Source: UBA1715 sp036752345 (GTDB taxonomy: Bacteria; Bacteroidota; Bacteroidia; Bacteroidales; UBA1715). From it: a DNA stretch of 7,359 bases. Below, piece by piece: positions 1 through 5,558 of this stretch. The position numbers and the translations under genes were made by a program. The first letter of the stretch is position 1. Every line of letters starts with the position of its first letter. The stretch spans positions 1 to 7,359 of the forward strand of contig DAIOSV010000056.1 of assembly GCA_036752345.1 (NCBI GenBank), given 5' to 3'. Below the pieces are notes generated by a model. The model was not told where the DNA came from. It did not search any database and worked only from the letters and a program-made list of their open reading frames with translations.

Positions 1-428
1 CGAACAAATGTTTTGAAATCAGTTGTTCTTCCAAGTCCGATAGACGGGCCTTTCATGTCGTCACACCAAGTGATATAGAATGTACCGTCAATTTCAACCA
101 CACGTGGGTCGTATGCGTAGCTCGTTGGAGCCGGATTTCCATTTTCGTCAACCCATTTAATTGGTTCCGGGTCTAAATCAATGTGAATACCGTCTTTACT
201 GAAACCTCTGAAAAGAGTTGCGCGGTCGTTGTTTTGGTCGCCACGAAAAACGCCGGCGAATGCGCCATTGAAAGGCACAACAGCACTATTGAATACACGA
301 GCGGCAGTTGGAATAGGTTCCCAACCAATGATTGGGTTTTGGCTATAACGCCACATAACTTCTTTGCAGCCTGCAGGTTTTTCTTCCCAAGGAATGTTTG
401 GCAGGTTTTTGCCGATAATTGTTGTCAT
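1..428 (-). CDS. GH130 mannoside phosphorylase (N-terminal 142 residues, cut by window start)
   Basis: Cytoplasmic enzyme that phosphorolyses beta-1,4-mannosides to alpha-mannose 1-phosphate plus a shortened sugar. Seen: translation from the ATG at 428 opens MTTIIGKNLPNIPWEEKP, followed by WRYSQNPIIG (26-35), RVFNSAVVPFNG (44-55), SYAYDPRV (103-110) and GLGRTTDFKTFV at the edge. This N-terminal layout is that of GH130, and from memory is closer to the mannooligosaccharide phosphorylase type (GH130_2; Thermotoga TM1225, UhgbMP) than to Bacteroides fragilis mannosylglucose phosphorylase (GH130_1). D107 in the YDPR motif matches the family's general-acid Asp. No signal peptide is present, as expected. 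It lies 26 bases after the symporter stop, with an A-rich leader and no Shine-Dalgarno, so it is probably co-transcribed. The acceptor could be mannose, glucose or GlcNAc (N-glycan core type); the visible part cannot decide. More than half of the protein lies outside the window. Confidence 0.9.
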   Translation of the reverse strand, partial: MTTIIGKNLPNIPWEEKPAGCKEVMWRYSQNPIIGWEPIPTAARVFNSAVVPFNGAFAGVFRGDQNNDRATLFRGFSKDGIHIDLDPEPIKWVDENGNPAPTSYAYDPRVVEIDGTFYITWCDDMKGPSIGLGRTTDFKTFV

Positions 429-454
429 AGTTTTTTATTTAAGTTGATACGTTA

Positions 455-1909
455 TTATGCTTGTTGTTTTAGTTTACGACGTTCTTCCAAGTCGGCTTGT
501 ATGCCGTCCATTGTTTTTTCGTCAAGTTTGTAGCCGAAAATGAGTAGTCCTAATGCGAAAATTCCCACTGCTACCGGTATTACGCTCATCATTGCTTTCA
601 TACCCAAAAGAGTGTCGGCGTTTTGTGCTTGATTGGCAACGAATCCGGTTGCTTGAAGTATAAGCATTGAAATCATTCCACCAATAGCCCAGCCAAGTTT
701 GTTTGACATGATAGAGGCAGAGAATACCAATCCTGTTGCACGACGACCGTTTTTCCATTCAGAATAGTCAGCAGTGTCGGCATACATAACCCAAAGGAGG
801 GCAGAGATAGGCCCGCCGGTGATAGAGCCGATGAATTGGAAAAATAGAATCAAAAAAATGTTGTTTGGACTGAAGAAAAAGAAAGAGCCGGTGCAGATAA
901 ATGATGCAACCATCAACACAATTGTTGCACGTTTACGGCCGAGCATTTTTGAGAACCAAGGCAAAAGTAAAACACCAACAAGAGAAACAAGTTGTCCTAA
1001 TGTGTTAAATATTGAAACTAACGATTCCCAACTGAATGTTGAACTTGTTTCACCGCCAAAGAAATTAATAATGGCAGCTAACCAAGGCACATCTTGGTCG
1101 CCAATGAAATATTTAAAGTAGTGAGTGGTAACATTCAAACGCACGCAGTTGTAGAAAATAAACAAGATAGTGATAGTGAAAAGCAAAATCCAAGGCACAT
1201 TGCGAACAATGTCGTGCAAGTCGTCTTTAATACTCGTTTTTTCTTCTACAATTGGTTTAATTCGTTCTTTGGTTGAAAGAAATGTGATGACAAAGAATAG
1301 TACTGCGGCAATGCCATATACAATCATAGTCATTTGCCAACCATGTTGCTCACCGGCAACGGCATCAGCATAATTGCTTCCAAAATGTTTCGCCATAATT
1401 AGTGCAGTAGCCGAAACAATAATACCACCAAGATATGCACCTACAAATTTCCATGAAGAAGCTTGAGTACGGTCTTCTGGGTCGCCACTAATTACGCCAA
1501 GTAACGATGTGTAAGGAATGTTTACCGTAGAGTACAAGAACATGAAAAGCATGAATGTAATGTAGGCATAAACGATTTTGCCGGTTCCGCCAAATGCAGG
1601 AGTACTAAATGCTGCAACGGCTGCAATAGCCAATGGAACAGCTCCAAAAATTATATACGGACGGAATTTTCCCCAACGTGTTTCGGTACGGTCTGCCGTC
1701 ATTCCAATTATGACATCAAAAAGGGCATCAACAACACGAGAAACCAAAAACATGGTTCCCGCTACCGCCGGAGTAAGACCGAATACATCAGTATAGAAAT
1801 AGGAAAGATAAATGGTAATAGTTTGCCAAAAAAGGCATGAACCTAAATCTCCAAAGCCGTAGCAGACTTTTTCGAGCATTTTCGGTCTATTCATTGTTGT
1901 AGATTCCAT
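455..1909 (-). CDS. GPH-family (MelB-like) sugar:cation symporter
   Basis: Inner-membrane secondary transporter of 484 residues, a normal length for the 12-helix glycoside-pentoside-hexuronide:cation symporter family. Seen: hydrophobic segments run through most of the length. The family signature spans residues 58-85, with R58, D61 and D65 at the places of MelB R52, D55 and D59 (cation site), then DRTETRWGKFRPY (73-85). A second conserved block, VNIPYTSLLGVI (129-140), has N130 where MelB has D124; Asn is usual in non-melibiose members. Gene position, between glycoside hydrolases and a GH130 phosphorylase, suggests uptake of mannobiose or mannooligosaccharides; this is inference from known Bacteroidetes mannan operons. 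The start at 1909 is 4 bases past the upstream stop, which implies translational coupling. An internal ATG at 1894 (residue M6) is an alternative start, because the conserved sequence only begins after it. The gene ends in tandem TAA stops (457-452). Confidence 0.92.
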   Translation of the reverse strand: MESTTMNRPKMLEKVCYGFGDLGSCLFWQTITIYLSYFYTDVFGLTPAVAGTMFLVSRVVDALFDVIIGMTADRTETRWGKFRPYIIFGAVPLAIAAVAAFSTPAFGGTGKIVYAYITFMLFMFLYSTVNIPYTSLLGVISGDPEDRTQASSWKFVGAYLGGIIVSATALIMAKHFGSNYADAVAGEQHGWQMTMIVYGIAAVLFFVITFLSTKERIKPIVEEKTSIKDDLHDIVRNVPWILLFTITILFIFYNCVRLNVTTHYFKYFIGDQDVPWLAAIINFFGGETSSTFSWESLVSIFNTLGQLVSLVGVLLLPWFSKMLGRKRATIVLMVASFICTGSFFFFSPNNIFLILFFQFIGSITGGPISALLWVMYADTADYSEWKNGRRATGLVFSASIMSNKLGWAIGGMISMLILQATGFVANQAQNADTLLGMKAMMSVIPVAVGIFALGLLIFGYKLDEKTMDGIQADLEERRKLKQQA

Positions 1910-1913
1910 ATAA

Positions 1914-2711
1914 TTATTTTTGTTTTATTTTTTTTGCTATTTGCGAAGCTCCTTCACCAAAGGTATCTAAAGAACCGAAGTCTCCAGAACCAGCACCATT
2001 TGATGTCCATGGATAAACTCCCGAATATCCTAATTGATAGGGGAGAGAATAGATTTCTTCGTATGATATTTCAAATCCGTATTTTGTATTGTTGCCGGGA
2101 GTTTCGCCAATAATACACGGTTTGTCTTCTAGTCCATAGAATGCCGGAGCGTTGTGAAACGGGTTACCGAATTGATTTGTCCAATCGTAATAGTGAATTT
2201 GCCAAAAGTCGAGGTAGGCAAGCGTATCAGCTGTTATGTCTTGCAAAGCTTGGTCGCTCCATTTATTGCCTTCAAATTTGTCGCAACTCCATTTTACAGC
2301 AGCACTTCCAACTGTTACCAAAACAGGTGTATGGCATGAATGAATGGCAGCAGCACACATTCCCACGAATGATTGCAGATATTCCCATTCAAGACCGCCA
2401 TATTTTTTGTGTTCGTTCATCCATTCCGGCTCGTTACAGATATCTATAGCGAAGAAGTATGGATTGCTTTCGTAGCGTTTCACCAATGGTTTTAAAAATG
2501 TTTCAGCATAGAGTGCAAGAGTTCTTTGGCACATAATCATAGAGAGCCAATTAGCTGATCCCGGTTTCGTGTTGTCAAGCTTATCAAAAGACGCAATCGT
2601 AGCGATGATGTAGATGTTGTGCTTTTGTGCTTTTTGCATCATATCGTCCATGTTGTCCCAAAACTGTTGAGATGCGGGATGCGTTATGCCTGAAGAATCA
2701 ACATATGGTTG
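1914..2711 (-). CDS. Second GH5-like clan GH-A glycoside hydrolase (5' end lost in assembly gap)
   Basis: The visible 265 residues are the C-terminal two thirds or so of a TIM-barrel hydrolase, ending KKIKQK and TAA. Counting from the gap edge, the acid/base is E94 in ICNEPEW, the His/Tyr pair follows in WQIHYYDW (170-177), the nucleophile is E203 in CIIGETPG, and a barrel-end Trp is in YPWTSNG (near 235). It is recognisably related to the hydrolase upstream: both share NEPE, an AAIH or GAIH helix, HYY, a PFH motif and IIGE[TF]P at similar spacing, so the two look like diverged tandem duplicates. Unlike that protein, it stops right after the barrel, with no binding or sorting domain. Its secretion signal, if any, would lie in the gap, so periplasmic, lipoprotein and cytoplasmic locations all remain open. 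Role: probable beta-mannanase or mannosidase-type enzyme in the same operon, 4 bases before the symporter. Substrate is inferred from context. Confidence 0.8.
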   Translation of the reverse strand, partial: QPYVDSSGITHPASQQFWDNMDDMMQKAQKHNIYIIATIASFDKLDNTKPGSANWLSMIMCQRTLALYAETFLKPLVKRYESNPYFFAIDICNEPEWMNEHKKYGGLEWEYLQSFVGMCAAAIHSCHTPVLVTVGSAAVKWSCDKFEGNKWSDQALQDITADTLAYLDFWQIHYYDWTNQFGNPFHNAPAFYGLEDKPCIIGETPGNNTKYGFEISYEEIYSLPYQLGYSGVYPWTSNGAGSGDFGSLDTFGEGASQIAKKIKQK

Positions 2712-2811
2712 NNNNNNNNNNNNNNNNNNNNNNNNNNNNNNNNNNNNNNNNNNNNNNNNNNNNNNNNNNNNNNNNNNNNNNNNNNNNNNNNNNNNNNNNN
2801 NNNNNNNNNNN
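2712..2811. other. Assembly gap, exactly 100 N
   Basis: One hundred unknown bases, the conventional filler for a scaffold gap of unestimated size. The flanks are the end of a sorting domain on one side and the middle of a TIM barrel on the other. The true gap must therefore hold the last dozen or so codons and stop of the first gene, a spacer, and the start plus roughly 100 codons of the second. That is probably 350-500 bases rather than 100. The reading frame happens to stay open through the N run, which produces a false single gene. Confidence 0.95.
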
Positions 2812-3023
2812 TTTGAACGAAGGGTTATGACGTACAAACCTTTATGCAATCCGTCGGTGGTGCAAACGGCTTTGTCTCCTTCGAATTGAAGATATTTTAT
2901 AGCGGTGAGTTGTCCATTTGCATCAGTAAACGATGCTAAAGCTTTTCCTTTCGCATTAGGGATTACAATTGTGAATGTATCACCAAAGCATGGATTTGGA
3001 TATACGTTAATTTGATTTTCAAT
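2812..3023 (-). other. Type IX secretion C-terminal sorting domain (truncated by gap)
   Basis: The translated segment starts at IENQINVYPNPCF, passes through KALASFTDANG and ends GLHKGLYVITLRS at the gap. The order VYPNP, then a short beta-rich stretch, then GxY is the type A sorting-domain pattern (TIGR04183-like). Such domains are always at the extreme C-terminus and direct the protein through the outer membrane via PorU/PorV-type machinery. Only the last strand is missing. The domain marks the true end of the first hydrolase gene. Confidence 0.85.
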
Positions 3024-5201
3024 TGTAGAAATGCTCGTTTGTGCCGGCCATACCTTTATAGTAAGATTGTAGCTGGTAGTTTGGCCAAAGAAATCTTCTG
3101 CTGTGATGGTAATAACGTGAGAGCCGGTATCTTTTGCTGCTGGAGTGCCTATGAGATACAACGTGCTGTCGTTGAACGTAAGCCATTCTGGAAGAGAACT
3201 TGCTGTAATGTTCAACACGTCATAGTCATCACCACCGGTAACGTCAGAAAAGAACGAACGAAGTATTTGATATTTGAATTCTGTGTCGGCATACAATGAT
3301 TGATATTTAGTACGAGTAGCTACTTTGATACCGGTATTGTTTTCATTGTTATCATTAGAGTATGCTTCAACTTCGGTGAGAGAATATCCCCAACTTGTAG
3401 CTCGTTTTGTGAATTGAATTTTAATGTAGCGGCAATTTATAGCAGCTTCAGTGTCTTTACGGAGTACAATATTGCTTTTGATTATTTGTCCCTGACCTAC
3501 AGAGAAGACGGTGTCCCACGTTGTTTTATCAGAAGAAGTGAGAATGTTGTATGCGTCGGCATAGGCACCTTTATTTTCGGTAGCATTCCATTCCCAATTA
3601 AGCACTATGCGACGAATATCTTCTTGTTGCATCATGTCGAACATAATAAATTGGTCGTCGGAATATTCCGTACTCCAACGTGTTGAGTCAAGACCATCGT
3701 TTGCATAGTATGAATAATAGAGTGTATCTTCTATGCTTGAATATGTTACAAACGCATTAAGCAGCTTGTTGTTTGATGTGTTGAGTTCTTCACGAACCAA
3801 AATGGTGATTGTTTGTGAGAGAGATTTCCCTCCTTTGTCTGTTGCTGTAACGGTAATGACTCCGTGTCCGGTTTGGTCTGCCTTTGGAGTAAGGCTTAGT
3901 GTTCCGTCTTCTGCTAGTGCAGCAGTTACAGTTCCTTTTTGAGTAATGGAATATGTTAACACATCATTTGCATCATCTTCAAAGTACTCGGTAACATTAA
4001 GATAATTAGTTATCGTAGCTGCGTTCTTGAATAAAACGGTATCCTGCATTCGTTTGGTAATGCGTGGTATGTAGTTAAATGTAGGATCGTGTTGAACAAT
4101 AATGTGTTCAGGGTATAGCTTGCGGAGAGTATCCAATCCAGGAGCCATCATTTCCATACCTCCAAGTTCGTTTCCGGCATATTGCCAACCCCAACCTCCG
4201 GAATAGCCATTCTCATAGAGCCAGATCATAGATTTTGCTGTATTTTTCTTAATTCTTGGTAAAGCCACTTTGTCTCCCCATGTTATAATACCATAACAAG
4301 GAAATTCTCCTATGATAAGCGGTTTTGCTGTAGCATCACCTTGTGGAAACCAATCAGTATAGGTTTTATGAAAAGGAGAATAGTCGGTACTTAATTCGCT
4401 CGGGTAGTAGTGGAACATATAAAAATCCAAAGTGCCAAGCGCATCACCGCCATTCGCGATTAATGCTGAATCGGAATATTCGTTTTTGGCAGAAATATCT
4501 TTTTTGTTTGTGGTGTAAATTCCTCTCCATGATCCGTTTGATACTTTTGCAGAAGGGTCGGTTCTATGAATGGCGCCGGCACAAAGGTTCACAAATCGTT
4601 GGATACTAGCCATTGGTACTGGTCCATATTCACCTGAAGCAAGCATAATTTCAGGTTCATTAAAAATTTCCCAGCAAAGTACTGCCGTATGATTTTTTAC
4701 CGCATTCACCATTGGAATTAAGGCATTATTAATGTATGCATTTGTGGCATTCACATCGTTAAGCATTAATTCATTTCTTTCTCTATAGATAGCAGAATTA
4801 CTATTGTCGGTTTGCGACATCATATCTTTTGACCACAAGCAAAGACTTACAACTACACCATTACTGGCAGCAATGTCCATAGCTAATGTAAGGTTTTCAA
4901 GGGCTTTTGAGTCAATGCCCGTTACCATTTTAGTATTATTGTCAAATGTTGGAGTTGTTCTTCCATCAACATGAATCCACCAACGAATTGAATTACCACC
5001 GGCTTTTACTACATTTTGACAAATAGTTGTCCATTCTTCACTATCAAATAGAGCGAGGTCGTTTCCATAACTCATCCATGCCACATTGATACCATTTAAA
5101 AATAGATCTTGTCCACGATGATTTATAAATGTTTGAGCCGACGACGATAGTGTAAATGTAACACTTAAGTTGAAAAGGATGAAGAATTTAAGTAATCTCA
5201 T
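2812..5201 (-). CDS. Secreted multidomain GH5-like hydrolase with type IX sorting domain (3' end lost in gap)
   Basis: Exported clan GH-A glycoside hydrolase, probably an endo-acting beta-mannanase from context; 796 residues are visible. Start: the frame is open back to 5264, but the ATG at 5201 gives a clean signal peptide (MRLLKFF, hydrophobic core, SSA then Q, cleavage near residue 22), and the best promoter box lies between the two. Domains: GH5-like barrel about 24-369, with R73 (NSIRWW), acid/base E182 (FNEPE), H264 (FHYY), nucleophile E299 (IIGEFP) and W337; a cadherin-like Ig domain about 371-471; an F5/8 type C (discoidin, CBM32-like) domain about 477-616; a He_PIG-type Ig domain about 624-718 (LPEWLTF, GTP, ITITAEDFFG); and a type IX C-terminal sorting domain from about 727 (INVYPNP to GLYVITLRS), cut by the gap about a dozen residues before its usual end. 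It is the first gene of the operon and is probably surface-bound or released. GH5 subfamily and substrate are not certain. Confidence 0.88.
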
Positions 5202-5244
5202 GTTAGAAAATGTTTTAGTAAATTTTTGAGTATTGTACTGTAAG

Positions 5245-5252
5245 CAAAGATA
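5245..5252 (-). promoter_or_regulatory. Bacteroidetes-type -7 box (TATCTTTG) of the hydrolase operon
   Basis: On the minus strand the bases read TATCTTTG, an exact match to the TAnnTTTG consensus of the Bacteroidetes primary sigma factor. It lies 43 bases before the ATG at 5201, predicting an untranslated leader of roughly 35-38 bases. About 19 bases upstream there is only a weak T-rich -33 candidate (GTTTTTAC). Its position supports starting the hydrolase at 5201 rather than at 5264. Confidence 0.6.
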
Positions 5253-5437
5253 TAAATAAAACAAATAGGAGAGTAAAAACCCCAGATAAAATCATCGGTA
5301 ATTTGATTTATGCAATTTTGGCATACTTTTTCCAAAATAAAAACACATAACACTCTCTCAAAAAATACGAAGTAAAATTTGTTTATAAAAAAATCGTTAA
5401 CGCCCAAAAAACAAGGCCTTCGTATATTTTTTTTTCT

Positions 5438-5445
5438 TAATTTTG
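5438..5445 (+). promoter_or_regulatory. Candidate -7 box (TAATTTTG) of the CotH gene
   Basis: An exact TAnnTTTG match on the plus strand, 113 bases before the ATG at 5559, so the leader would be about 105 bases. No clear TTTG-like -33 element is seen about 20 bases upstream; that place is occupied by the palindrome AAGGCCTT. In such AT-rich sequence a chance match is quite possible, so support is moderate. Confidence 0.4.
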
Positions 5446-5558
5446 TATCCTTAAATTTTCAGAAATGAAAATAATTTTTTTTTTAAGAAAGACTTTGGGT
5501 TTTACTATTATTGTTTGTCTTTCTAATGTGTGTCTAATTAGGTTAATTTTATAACTAA

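Larger units (their letters stand above)
5202..5558. other. Divergent intergenic region (357 bases)
   Basis: Very AT-rich region between the divergently transcribed hydrolase operon and the CotH gene. It contains one perfect Bacteroidetes -7 box for each direction (5245-5252 minus, 5438-5445 plus). It also has T tracts of 9 (5427-5435) and 10 (5475-5484) bases, and two perfect 8-base palindromes, CGTTAACG (5395-5402) and AAGGCCTT (5413-5420). A 29-codon hydrophobic open frame (5465-5554) is present but not called as a gene. No convincing terminator, riboswitch or tRNA was seen. Confidence 0.8.

Noticed and set aside
183..533. Plus-strand open frame of 116 codons across the phosphorylase and symporter ends
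   Set aside because: It is antisense to two recognisable genes, spans their junction, and its translation resembles no family.
774..1121. Plus-strand open frames inside the symporter gene (also 1094-1276, 1170-1373, 1578-1796)
   Set aside because: All are antisense to a well-conserved transporter and have no protein-like features of their own.
2141..4609. Plus-strand open frames opposite the two hydrolases, including two that run through the N gap
   Set aside because: They are shadows of real minus-strand genes. Those crossing the gap exist only because N is not read as a stop.
5202..5264. N-terminal extension of the first hydrolase to the ATG at 5264
   Set aside because: It would put 21 extra residues before a good signal peptide and would place the promoter box inside the coding region.
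5198..5407. Minus-strand 69-codon frame over the intergenic region
   Set aside because: It contains the operon's -7 box and overlaps the hydrolase start; low-complexity translation with no recognisable motif.
5427..5435. T tracts as a possible rho-independent terminator
   Set aside because: The palindrome AAGGCCTT upstream is too short for a terminator stem, and the flanking genes are divergent, so no terminator is expected here.
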